A DNA stretch of 64,000 bases, from assembly GCA_030544235.1 (NCBI GenBank), contig CM060466.1, positions 20,539,575 to 20,603,574 of the forward strand. Direction: 5' to 3'. The notes below the pieces were generated by a model. That model was not told the origin of the DNA and made no database searches. It worked only from the letters and a program-made list of their open reading frames with translations. This DNA is from Lepturacanthus savala. Its lineage: Eukaryota > Chordata > Actinopteri > Scombriformes > Trichiuridae. The translations under genes and the position numbers were made by a program. Every line of letters starts with the position of its first letter. Positions within the stretch are counted from its first letter, which is position 1. Of the stretch, positions 13,461 to 24,805 are shown one piece after another.

Positions 13461-14487
13461 GATGTCTTCTCCACACAGCGTGTCCCTAAGCCAGCAAGCT
13501 GGTTCACTGCACTGACTATGTCTGCCCCCTCAAGTGTCCAACACGGTTTCCTACAATGTAACTTGATTCTAGAAACTAATACTCTGTGGGTGGTAATCAT
13601 GAGCACACTCATTCTGCTGCTAGATACTATAGCAGTATAGCTGTGGCTGCAGTTCAGTCACATTATTAGTGCAATAAAACCTGACAAAGTTATTGTATCA
13701 TGCACATTTATAGGTCTATATTCATAATTCAGGGCTCTGTATTAATTTACTGATTTACATTAGTGACTTTTATACCACAAGTTTGATTATTTGGTCCACC
13801 CCAGGCAATAGAATTTGTACTAATCAGCATATAGACTCCAACGTGGTCCGCTTTCACACCTACAAAGGAACCAAAATGGTCTGATTGATGTTTTATCAAT
13901 GTTTAACAGGAAATTAAATAATTATTATCCCCTCCCATGATGCATATCGAATGGTTCATTTGAACCCGAGTTCACGTTCTTACGAGAGACAAAGATTGTC
14001 ATTTGGTGCCGAGTCAAGCAGACCAAGAACACCTCTTTTTTGAGGTCTCAGCCGCTCGATTTAGTGTGACTGATTCTTTAACACCAATGAAAACAAACAA
14101 AATTAAGTACATTTGGTTGTAATTGGACCGTTCGATCTGTATCAACTGCTGTTGGTGTGAAAGTATCCTTAATCTTGCTCTTTATGGTCATTTATATTCT
14201 GATTGGTCAGATCCCAAAACTGCATCTCAGCTGCCCTCAGCAGCTCAGGAGGCTGCATAAACAAACAGTCGTCAGGTTTTTGCTTCCTTTTCTCGTGCTT
14301 TACTCAAAATGCTTGCATAATCCATGCTTACATTTCTGAGCCCAAACCTGATCCGAAAAAATGTGAGTGGATAAACAATCTTAGCACCAAAGCCTACAAG
14401 ACAGCCTGGGCTTTTGACTCACAGAGAGTTCAGCTCAAGTTTTGAATTTGACTATGTTTATCATAGATGCCCAACATCATAATAGTA

Positions 14488-14605
14488 TGATTCATTCATT
14501 CATCTTCTATACCCGCTTATTCCTCATAAGGGTCGCAGGGGTCTGCTGGAGCCAATCCCACATCACAGTCACCAGCCAAGGTGGTGACTGTGGGGCACAC
14601 ACACC
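14488..14605 (+). repeat. Interspersed fish repeat, copy 2 (degraded)
   Basis: This repeats the wording of the copy at 645-782 ('attcctcataagggtcgcag', 'gggtctgctggagcc') in the same orientation. The end is decayed or rearranged into a small imperfect palindrome around 14,568-14,595 ('cagtcaccagccaaggtggtgactg'). Confidence 0.65.
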
Positions 14606-14775
14606 TAATAGAATAATATAACAGGAAATCCCAAAAAGCAGGCATTCGCCTTTAAATTCTAGATTACCTTTCCCTGCTCTGTGACTGGAAAACCACATTA
14701 AATAAACGAGAGAAACACCAGACCTTTCTGAATGAATTTGAGATGTAGATGGTGAGTCAGAGATCACATTAAATG

Positions 14776-14830
14776 AGTTTGGCAGATGTGGCTCAGCGGT
14801 AGAGCAGCCATCCTCCAACTGGAAGATCCA
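14776..14830 (+). repeat. tRNA-like fragment of a short interspersed element
   Basis: The stretch 'gtggctcagcggtagagc' matches a tRNA A-box region, and 'aactggaagatcc' follows where an anticodon arm would be. There is no full cloverleaf and no intact B-box, so it is a truncated tRNA-derived repeat and not a tRNA gene. It lies just downstream of prcd exon 2 on the opposite strand. Confidence 0.4.
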
Positions 14831-14991
14831 CTAGAATGGCCCTTTACCATTTAAGTAATACCATTAAATTACAATCTGCAACAAGGAGGTGTTTACCCAC
14901 GAGCTGCAGATCCTGACATCCAACATTGGCACATCATAGAATAAAGGTAAATTTGACCCAGTTAGGAGAGATGAAGTGTATTTATCTTTAC

Positions 14992-15084
14992 CTGAGCTGG
15001 ATGACTGGGAACACAGAGCCTTATTTTATAGAGTTGCTGCTCTGCACGTCGGATGACTCCTTCTGCCCCGAGTCTTCTGGAGAG
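14992..15084 (-). other. prcd: prcd exon 2 (C-terminal coding part plus start of 3' UTR)
   Basis: The acceptor AG is at 15,086-15,085, the stop TAA at 15,023-15,021 and the donor GTAAAG from 14,991. The first base completes the Thr25 codon begun in exon 1. A stop codon more than 25 bp before an exon junction is unusual for a coding gene but here lies only 29 bp from it; the further 3'-UTR exons would place it upstream of additional junctions. Confidence 0.75.
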
Positions 15085-17487
15085 CTGAAGAGAAAGTGAA
15101 GGAGGTCAGCAGAGGATAGAGGGGACACAACACTGATTGCTAACATTACAATACATTAGATGATGATTGAAGTGATGGTGGTGAGATAATCACTGCCAAT
15201 CAGGCTCAGTAATTATTTATGATAGAGGTCTGGAACAACGTCTGTCTCATTTTCATTTTGCCATCTTGTAAACAAAACCCTCATATCATTTGAATATAAA
15301 TGCAAAGTGAAAAAGGGTTAACTCTGCAGTATAGCAAATTGGATTCCCTGATGATGTCTTTTAATCCCATTAGGACTTTGAAAAGTTCAATCTATGTGCT
15401 GCAGAACATTTTTCAAATCAGGTTTTAATGATCTACTCTCCCAAGTCTACATTCCCAGCAGCCACTTGTTTCCATTTATTTATTATGGGACCAAATGCAA
15501 CGCTAGAAGCTTGCTTTAGATTCTGAAAATATTATATCAATCAATGATAGACCAAAATGCATGAATTTAAAGACAATAATTACATTTGGATATATGCAGG
15601 TGTAACAAACATATTAGCCTGAATTGGTTTAGCCTAGACTGATGTCTTTGTTCTGGCATTTATGTAAAACAACTTCAAAAAAAGGGCATCTTAACCCAGC
15701 ATCAGTGCATTGAGGCTGTCCGTGTTATTGCTTCTCTCAACATAATAATCTTGACATTTGCAATCATTATTTACCAGTTTCAAGTCGACTCAGAATAACA
15801 TCTCGCTCTTGGAGATTCCCCTCAGTGACAAAACAGTCAATATGAGGCCGTCTAACCGAAAAGGACAAAAACAGTTCACAGTAATCAGCGCTTGTTTCCT
15901 AGCACACCATAGCCACCTTGGAATCAATTCAAGCCCCAACCGTGCTGTTATTCACACCACATAATTGCTTTGTTCATCTGTAGATGCTGAACAGCAAGTT
16001 TAAGGCCCGTGGTGAGACCCTGACAGCGGACTGAGCATCTGAAGGTAAGGAGGGCTCTTAGAAAATGAGTCATGTAGTGGCCCTTACTTTGTCATGCTCT
16101 GACATCAGACATGGATCTCCAACTGAGGTGCAGCACCTCATTACACATAATTGTATGGAGGGATCAATATCTGACAACTTGAGGATGATGACATCTAAAG
16201 CAATTTATTTCTCAAACATTATACAGATCCCTGGCTGTCTAGACCACCTGAAGGCAAAACCATATTACTGTATTTATAAAAGTGGTACATCAAAGAGATA
16301 AAACGTTAAGCTTTTATCTGAGATAAAACTGGACCAGCCTGAAGGTAAATCGACATGCCCAGCACTGCTTATGACCAAGACCACACCGGAGAAGAAAAGT
16401 GGAAACATTTAGTTTACTTGTGATCACAAATGAATACTAATTGGGCCATTTTTCCTTGAAAGTGTATATATTAAACCGGGAGTCATCTTTCTGAGACACA
16501 TCTGAAATTTGAATCATGGCTCGTTGACTATTAAGTCCTGGACTCAATTAAGCAAGATGCAATTTAAACACACAGTGTATTAATCTTAATTAGTGAGAGC
16601 ATATGCACACAGCACCGGCCTGCGGATGTTCATTAAAGCTGTGATGGATCACAAAAAGGCCAACAGTTTATGATGATGTTTTTTTTTTTTTTAAACATGG
16701 GTAAGACAAACTCTCAAATATTGATTTTACCTTATTTAAATAAAAAAACTTGAGGTGCATATTTGTGCAACAAAAAGATTCTGTTTATTCTTATTGGAAG
16801 GACCATAATGATTTAGAGTTGACATCAAACCATATTCCTGCTGCTCTGAAGTGGCCCAGCAGAAGGTGGAGCTATGAGACAGATCTGTAGCTACCATTAA
16901 ACACACCAAGGTCACATATCCTCTGCAACATTTCTAGTTTATCATGACATGTTGTTGAGTTTACATTCTAAAATTATGACAAAACCTGGCTTAAGGTAGA
17001 TTCAAATTTGTTTTAATTAAAAGAAATTCCTCCGCAATTAGTGTCAAGTCAGATTTACAGAAAATATAATTTAACATTTAGATTATTGAATAAGATGTAA
17101 TGCATTATTACCTGCAATTGCGAAAAAAGTTAATGTACAACACATACAGCAACATGTCTACAGTGAATGGCAGCATAACCAGTTAAATAAAGTAGTTATG
17201 GAAACTTTTACTCTGGATCAACACTAATAGTGTTTTCCTTTTAGGGCACATTCTGAGACAATTCACCAGGCTTCATTTCTTTTATGAAGGGTTTTCCAGT
17301 GGATGTGATAGGTCAACAATAGAAGACTTGACAATATAATCCTAAATTAACTTGCATGAGAAGTAGCAAAGCCTTGCCCTGCTTTGATTAAGGTCAACAA
17401 CAAAACAGCTTACGTCTTGACAGGGCTGAAGAAATGCTGGCGCAGAACGAAAACCAGAGTGGAGAGAACCATGATGGTGGTGCACAT
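15021..17487 (-). CDS. prcd: PRCD, photoreceptor disc component (two coding exons, 45 aa)
   Basis: Coding parts are 17,487-17,414 (74 bp) and 15,084-15,021 (64 bp including TAA), joined in phase across a GTAAGC donor and a TTTCTCTTCAG acceptor. The product starts MCTTIMVLSTLVFVLRQHFF, closely matching the vertebrate PRCD N-terminus (human MCTTLFLLSTLAMLW). In PRCD this is a short membrane helix with a palmitoylated Cys2, kept here, that anchors the protein in rod outer-segment discs. Loss of human or canine PRCD causes progressive rod-cone degeneration. The human exon 1 junction also falls at coding base 74, which supports the model. The tail (SPEDSGQKESSDVQSSNSIK) is polar and acidic as in the family. 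The protein is 45 residues against 54 in human, and human Arg17-Arg18 are Gln-His here. The exon ends at 14,992 with donor GTAAAG, so the 3' UTR is spliced. An acceptor-like pyrimidine tract and AG just upstream (17,514) suggests a separate 5'-UTR exon. Intron 1 (15,085-17,413) shows nothing else. Confidence 0.88.
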
Positions 17488-17513
17488 GGTCCCCAGTGAC
17501 CGCCACCCTGCAG
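17414..17513 (-). other. prcd: prcd exon carrying the start codon
   Basis: On the minus strand a pyrimidine tract ending CTCTCTCTTTAG stops at 17,514, 26 bases before the ATG at 17,487. The donor GTAAGC begins at 17,413. The upstream AG may be a true acceptor, which would put the promoter further away, or the exon may simply be the first one with its start inside the pyrimidine-rich stretch. The ATG context is GACCATGT. Confidence 0.55.
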
Positions 17514-17630
17514 CTAAAGAGAGAGCAGGGTGGACTTATTCATACTGAATCCCACTCCTCACAGCCAAGGTGTTGTCCAGGTGTGGGTCTGTGTCTGTCT
17601 CTGTCCGCTGGGTTGGATCAGGAACATGAA

Positions 17631-17654
17631 GGGATTAGTCAATCCCAGATTAGC
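17631..17654 (-). promoter_or_regulatory. Cluster of CRX/OTX-like homeodomain motifs upstream of prcd
   Basis: Within 24 bp there are three K50-homeodomain-like words: GGGATTAG (CTAATCCC on the prcd strand), CAATCCC and AGATTAG. CRX/OTX2 sites of TAATCC type are a hallmark of photoreceptor gene promoters. The cluster is about 145 bp upstream of the prcd ATG. Function is inferred from the motif and the gene's known photoreceptor expression. Confidence 0.35.
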
Positions 17655-17659
17655 GAACA

Positions 17660-20552
17660 TGACCGGATGCATTATTGTACAGCACAGTGCTGAACTCATA
17701 AGCTATGTTGAGACGTACGCTCACTAACTGAGCATGATTCAGATGTTTATCGCATTTTCTCCACATAAAAGCGCATAAATTCAGTGTATTGTCTGTGGTA
17801 TTGCCTATACACCAGTTAGCTATTTTATTACCTGACATTTATCACAACTGTGATTCCCTCAATGTCCAGTAGTTGTCCCCAGGTCCTCCTGCCGTCACCT
17901 CGTCACCTTCTGCTCTTTCCCCTAATCAGCCACCTGGTATCATGCAACCAGTCTATCTATAGCTCATATGTGCTGCTCAGCTCTGTATTTTGTTCATATC
18001 ATAATGTAGTTGCCATAGTTTCCAATTTGTAAGCAGCATATTCACATCTAAGTTGTAGGCAGGACTCTGATATACTCGACTTGTGTCAGTTGCTGTGCAT
18101 TTTATTTAATTGAACCCAAATATAATAGATATTCTGTATTATCCTTGGACAGTATGTTAACCCTCATATGTCTTGAGATGTCTGTTGTATGTTTCTACCA
18201 TCCCAGCTTGTTCTTTTTTTTCTTGCCCATCTGATCCGTTTTTGCTTTTTGTTGACTGCTTACCTGTTGACAATTTGCAGCAGACAGAAAAATGCAATGT
18301 TTAGAATTCCATACTTAGGAACAGATGGCAGTCCATGGCTCTATAGTTGTGACATCACAACTTCACAGAAGCTTGTTTTAAGGGACAGTTTCTGAATATG
18401 GGTTGTGTGCACTGCTCTGTGGTTTTGACATTGTTCGGAAACAGACGGCAGTATTTTATAGAACACCTACATCTCCTTATAATCAAAAAGCAATTACAAT
18501 CTCACTATGATATGAACTGTTAAAGTCTCCTACACTTCATATAATATGAATTTATGTATACGCATGTGTGCCGTTATATTTCGCACTGTGGCAGTAGATG
18601 TTAAAAAGCAATTATCGGTGCTGAACATGATTGTTATTCATCTTGGGAAACTAATTCAGCAGCTTTTAATTCAGCATTTAAAGACGTTTCCCCTCTCAGA
18701 TCCAATTGCATGATGACCATTGTTAAGTGGAACAAAACAACAACTTGGCAACATAATGAGGATGGCTTCCATACACAGAATGGCTATAAATACACGCACA
18801 AACACACTCGCAGACACAAATCAAACCCTCCTCGTTCTTTTTTCATTCGCTGAACTTATATTTCTTGAAGACGGCAGGCCACGGATATTCTGAAGCCAGT
18901 GATGACATTCCTCTCAACGGCCTCTGTGACTCTGCGGTTGCTGCTCTGTCACAAAACCTCTGGTGCGGGGACGGCACACAGATGGAAGTTCACATAAGTG
19001 GCTGCCAGGAATGTCAAGTTGCAGCGATGTGGCTGTGCATCTCATCTGCAGCTTTGAGACATGTTCCCACTGCCTAATTGGAAAACTCTCCGGGCCTCCT
19101 CTCAAGCTTTGTGTTGATGGAACGCTGCATGGACTCAGCGATGCCTAAAAATCAGGGGGTTTATGTGTCACAGAGCTGTTACTTGTGTTGACCTGCATGC
19201 GCCGGCTGGCTTAACCACACTCTGGGCTTGTTTGACTCGAAGAATCATGAGATTTCTTGGGGGCAATTTTACAAGCATTCTAAGATGGTCAGTTTTCTTT
19301 ATTTTGGGGAAATGGCTTTAAATCTTCTCAACAAATGTGTGTAGTAAGCCAGAATAGAGCCGCTGTCATGTTCTGCATGCTGGATAGTTGTTTGCCCTTT
19401 TAGACTGCAGGAATAAATGGTTTCTATTAAAGGTTGTTTTCTATTGATTAAATCTCTGCTTGGGTTGAAGACGGATGGAGCTACATCGGCCAGGAATAGC
19501 ACGAGCCACCAAACTCCATGTAGGCTACTAGTCTGGAAGATATCAGGCACACTCTTGTGCAGGAACAGAAACAGAGTCTGGAAGAGATAGCGACAACATC
19601 TGTGAAGGTGAAGAAGACACGTGCCAAATCTCAAACCAAACTAGTCTGCTGGTTTCTCAATACACTATGTTGTAAGACTCATTACAAGCATGCAACCTTT
19701 AGTTCATGTCAATCTTATGTCGAGTTCAATGTACTTGCTTTGCTGGAGCATTTAACTACATTTCACAGTCTTTCTGAAAGGATGGAGTCTATCCCCATGA
19801 CAACTGGGCAAACAAAAGGTGATTATGATTAGCATGACTTGCAAACAATCACCTTTTTAATCATCCTGCATATACAGATCAACATTTGCATCTATTTAGA
19901 GGTTTCTGGCCATTTAGTCTGCTTTACTCTGCATCAGCTCCTCAGGAAAATATCTAGCTCTTTAGCTGCCAAATGCTCCACTTCCATACAAATGGTCATA
20001 TTGGACTTTGCTGCTGATAAACAAACAAACAAAAAAAACAAGTTCAAAGATACATATATCATGCATGATCATTTGACATTTGACCCACTGTTGATCAAAT
20101 ACTGAGGTTGTTTTCTTTTGAGGGGGCACTTGAGGGCAGCAGAAAGTGCTCATGAACATTTTTACAATGATATAATGAACTTATGATAAAGCATTTTCTT
20201 ATTTAAACATCCAGCAGTATTATCATTCATCAGAAGTTGTTTGACTGTCTACCTGGTGAATGTAAGTATCTTTTTAGCTGCTTAATGCTAACTGTGTCTG
20301 TTGCTAAGCAGTGAAATTAGTGTGCAGTGGGTAGAGCTTTTTTCTCTGGAAACAGTTGCTTGCTGCAGCCAAATGAAAACTATGAGATTTCTGATAGTGA
20401 ACCAAAAAAGTAAAGTTGCAGCTTGATGCCTAAACAATGAGCTGAAAGTCTCTGAAGCTGCAGGAGCCTGTAGAAACTGTTGATAATTCTCTATGTTCAA
20501 CGTTTATGTGCAACGCCTGTGACATTTCACATTTGAATATAGTTTTTCACCA
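17660..20552. other. Intergenic stretch, no supported gene
   Basis: A more GC-rich island at about 18,850-19,150 and an open minus-strand frame at 19,634-19,299 (preceded by an acceptor-like CTTCACCTTCACAG) were examined. Neither matches a family I know, and neither joins in phase with the exon-like segment at 20,871-21,038 as a long coding continuation. The region 20,280-20,500 has the look of an old interspersed repeat. Confidence 0.4.
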
Positions 20553-20860
20553 CTTTAAAGGTACATTGTGTATTTCCTGGTGGCATCTAATGGTAAGGGG
20601 TGCAGAGTGCAAAGAAACATGTTGAAAAATGCTAAAGTCATCTATTTTGAGCCAGTGTTTGTCTATCTGAGCTACTGTACTGTACCAAAAGAGATCCACT
20701 CCCCATGTAGATAAAAGTGACTCAAGCTTAGATAATGAATACAAAACAATTCCTATTTTGATGTAATTCTATACTAAACATACTTATTAACATTATATTC
20801 CATTTATGCTAAATCCATTCCAGCTTTATACTGCTAAATCTTACACACTGTCCCTTTAAA
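20553..20860. mobile_element. MITE-like element with about 19-bp imperfect terminal inverted repeats
   Basis: The left end (tttaaaggtacattgtgta, 20,554-20,572) and the reverse complement of the right end (20,842-20,860) agree at 17 of 19 positions. The roughly 308-bp interior is non-coding. The right end lies only four bases from a splice-donor-like GTGAGT on the minus strand at 20,870-20,865. Confidence 0.6.
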
Positions 20861-20870
20861 GGACACTCAC

Positions 20871-21038
20871 TTATTTTCTCATCCCAGATGAAAGTAGTGA
20901 TCCTCAGCAGTGCACCCAGTGCACCTGCTGCCACCAGTAATAAAAAGCTTGTGATTCCCTGGAGGTGATGTCTCCCCAGGTCCTGCTTCTCTGTGTCATA
21001 TTCAGAATAATTGGTTAATCCCAATATCTCATTATCTT
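20871..21038 (-). CDS. Exon-like segment coding for a transmembrane stretch, gene unrecognised
   Basis: On the minus strand the 168-bp segment is bounded by a good acceptor (ATCTGTCTCTGTCAG, ending 21,039) and a consensus donor GTGAGT (from 20,870). It is open in the one frame that makes it a phase 1-1 exon (2 + 55x3 + 1 bases). The peptide has a polar, acidic N-terminal part (NYSEYDTEKQDLGRHH) and then a hydrophobic span (ITSFLLLVAAGALGALLRI), followed by TTFIWDEK. That is the layout of an extracellular stalk plus transmembrane helix in single-pass receptors, whose exons are often phase 1. I do not recognise the protein. Upstream exons were not found between 21,040 and 26,967. If spliced to the acceptor before the prcd start codon (17,513), the frame would run through into the PRCD ATG, which has a one-in-three chance of happening by accident. 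It could be an orphan exon of a decayed gene. Confidence 0.33.
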
Positions 21039-22065
21039 CTGACAGAGACAGATGTGTGCACGTGTGTCTGCAGGTACGCCTGATTAAATGATAAATGTTA
21101 TCGCATCTCGAGGCTCAACTAGCTGAAGTCTGGTGATATTTTTGGCTTCTCAGTAACGTGCTCCTCAGACTTTAACTATTATTAGTCTCTGTGTGTTTTC
21201 AGGTCAGATTGGAAGCATTTGTTCAGGTGTGGTTGTGCAGCCATCCCATAGGGTCTGTTGATCTACGGAAATGATCTGTCGGTGGGAAAATTGTGTCGCC
21301 ATGGTGACAAGTCAGAGTCCTGTCATCATAACTGCAAAAATTGAGACACTCATGAAAAATTACTCTCCTTATGTTGTTTACCTGCTTTACCTATTATTCC
21401 TATAAACTTCGCTTATTATTATATCATTCAAGCCAGGCAGAAAGAAACTCAAATTGATTTCCTGAACATTATATTGATCGATATTACACACTAGTTTTAA
21501 TTCAGAAATTACACATGAATACACAACAAAGATATAAAAACTCCAATGCACAACCCTGCTTTCAGTTTTCCTGTGCAACAAGATCCTCATCGTTTGAAGA
21601 CAAGATGTACGGTTTGAATAAATTACTGTATAGGTTTGAAAAATGAGCGTCTTCCTCCCTGCACGAACCTCCCACTGGAGCCTTGGATAGAGTCTTGCCT
21701 GGAGCATCAAGCAGTGAACAGGCAACCATTAATCATTGATTAAAAACATTTATATCTCATTCCATTTAATTATCTTGTTCCTGAAACAGCGGGACAGCCA
21801 AGCATAGTATCTGCAATGACTACCTGCAGGCGGGAGATATGTGCTATGGAGGGTTATATGGGTCAAGTTCACCTTTGGATGAGAAGTGTGTTTTTAATGA
21901 CATTTATTAAAAACTGATTATATGGAAATGGAAGACAGTAAGAAAAATTGTGTTTGAAGAGCAAAATCATAAAACAGACTATCTAAGCCATACAATGAAA
22001 GATTGCAAAGATTTAAAAATTGTCCTTTTTTTCTGCTGCACACCTAAAATAGAACATTCCAGCTT

Positions 22066-22144
<79 letters not shown>
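22066..22144. repeat. (TA)n microsatellite
   Basis: This is an uninterrupted TA tract of nearly 80 bp in the prcd-cygb2 interval. Confidence 0.97.
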
Positions 22145-22149
<5 letters not shown>

Positions 22150-22390
22150 TATTTATTTGAAAATGCTATTGCTTTATAGTGCACTGGTTCAGGGCCAAAA
22201 CATGTTTCTCATCTGAAACATCCAGACCTCCCATGGAGAAACAGCATTCATTTTCTGAGCATCATACAAATGAAACATTCTGCAACTAAAAGATTTCTTT
22301 TTGCCTATTACATTCAGGTCTGTTTATTTGCATTTCTCACTAGTGTCATTATTCTATACATCCAGTTTCATTCATATTTATAGTCACAAC

Positions 22391-22506
<116 letters not shown>

Positions 22507-24531
22507 AATCGAATGTGTTGAAAACACAAAAACCTAAGTCAAAAGTGGACAGAAACAAATTTACAAGTATATTTTATTGATGGCCATTATCCATTTTTAC
22601 CAGGTCTGCAAAGGTACAAACACTACAAAGCCACTGCACTCGCTCCCATTGACCACGTAGTATACAATGACATAATCATAATCATATACAGAATTCAAAT
22701 ACATAGACTCCTTCTCAGAGATATATTTAGAAAAATATAAAGTCCTAACTTTTGAACTGATAGACAAAAACATTTCACAACAAAAACACATAGTTCCACA
22801 TTATGCTGTGATGCCCTTTTTTTTTGCTCAAAGAGAATGAATATGTGAGATGCAGTAATGCGCAAAGAAGTGTTTGTTTAATTTTCACCTTAAAATGATT
22901 TAAAACAGATATTGGATTAAGAGCTGCTGTAGTTCACTTGTTATGCGAGGGCATGCCCAGCCTGGCCAATTTGATGCAAGACCACAAGTATGTAAAGTGA
23001 CACAGAGTATGCGTGATTGGGATGTGTCTGCACAACCGAATGTGTCCGCACATAACTGTGCGTGTGTGTTTATAGTGTAGCAAGGAGAATTCTGCATATA
23101 GACGAGTAGGGATAGAAAACCTGCATCTCAGCAAGATCGACGGTGTATCTCCATTGTGTGTGGGTGTTTGCAGATTTCAGGTTTCACCACGGTGTTTAAT
23201 AAACAACATGTCAGAGGAACTTTAAGAAAAATATTCATGAACCCTGAGCTGCTTGAGGAAACCAAGAGCCCTGATCTCAAAGGGACGCTGACGTCAGGCG
23301 TCGGGCAAAGAATAGGATTGGTGTGTATTTTGAAAGGGATCATTTATGAGCCATTTGAGCCAAAGTGGAGGTAGTTTACCTTGAGGATTGTTTGACTAAT
23401 GTGTATTTGTATCCACTTGTCTGACTTATCATTGTCTGACATAAGCCAGTTCACCTTGAAACGGAATTTGTTTATCAGAGGCTTTATCAAAGTTCTGCAA
23501 GAGTCGGATATAACTATAATAATGTTTTTGATGATATATTCTGAGATTACGGTAGTTAAACTTTAACATCTGTCAGCAAACTTGTCATTTCAAATCAACA
23601 TTTCAATAAATCTTTAACGGTCAAGTTTCCATTGCACAAAGTTCTAATCAAATTTCCCCCAAACTGTCAAAATGCATGCAAATAAAAATGAATTGACGAC
23701 TGCATCATGTTTTTATTGCTACACAAGCTTTTTAGCATCAGCCAAACCTTTTTTGTGATTTTTTTATAACTTTCTTTTAACTGTCATAATTTATTTTTCT
23801 TTTTGTCTTTTTTTCCTAATTATTCAGAGTGCAAAAGGGCAAATTTTCCTCAATAGAACTGAATTTGAATAATATCACTTAGCTCTTTTTTTAAAAAACT
23901 ATTCTTCCTGGTTACTAAAAATTCAATCCGTTGTTTTCCAGCTTTATGACTAAATGCCAAATATGAAACAAATGAGTCGCTCTGATCTAAGGCAAAAAAT
24001 AATAATAATAATTATACCTAAGCCTATGCAGGAAGTCACTGAATGTATATTAAATATATTTGTTCTTAGTTCTGTTCATTCTTAAATGTAACAGCTATTA
24101 TCCTGTAAGTGAATTAAAGAGATTTCATTGTTGTCAATGGCTGCACCATCTGTCCAGTCATAATTGTTTTTGTTTCCAGTGACACAGTCTTACAGTAACA
24201 GAGGCAATGGGAAGTTACAGTAGATGAATGACCAAATGAAGAGGAGAGGAGACTCATTACTTCCTCATTAATGCCAGATGCCGATGCCAAGGGGGGGTCA
24301 GATGGGCGATACAGGACGTCACTGGAGCAGATGCAAACTGGAGATTGGATCAAATGTCCATGCTAAACAGATTTGCTGTGTGTGTTTGGGAATTTAATAG
24401 AGAGAGACTCACAGATGGGGACTGCAAACAGCAGCGTATGTGATCCAAAGATTCATGGTGATGGAGATGGAGAAGAATGTGAGGTTATGTAAGGTAAAGG
24501 AGAGGAGGACTTGTGAAGGAAGGTAGTTTTC

Positions 24532-24805
<274 letters not shown>

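Noticed and set aside
14776..14830. Possible tRNA gene
   Set aside because: Only the A-box half is recognisable; there is no complete cloverleaf or B-box.
19299..19634. 111-codon minus-strand frame preceded by an acceptor-like tract, with hydrophobic parts
   Set aside because: No family resemblance, no donor, and it does not join in phase with the orphan exon at 20,871-21,038 in its long frame.
24413..24457. Start-like 15-codon frame ending at a GTGAGT donor on the minus strand
   Set aside because: The peptide is not a clear signal sequence and its phase does not fit the orphan exon downstream.
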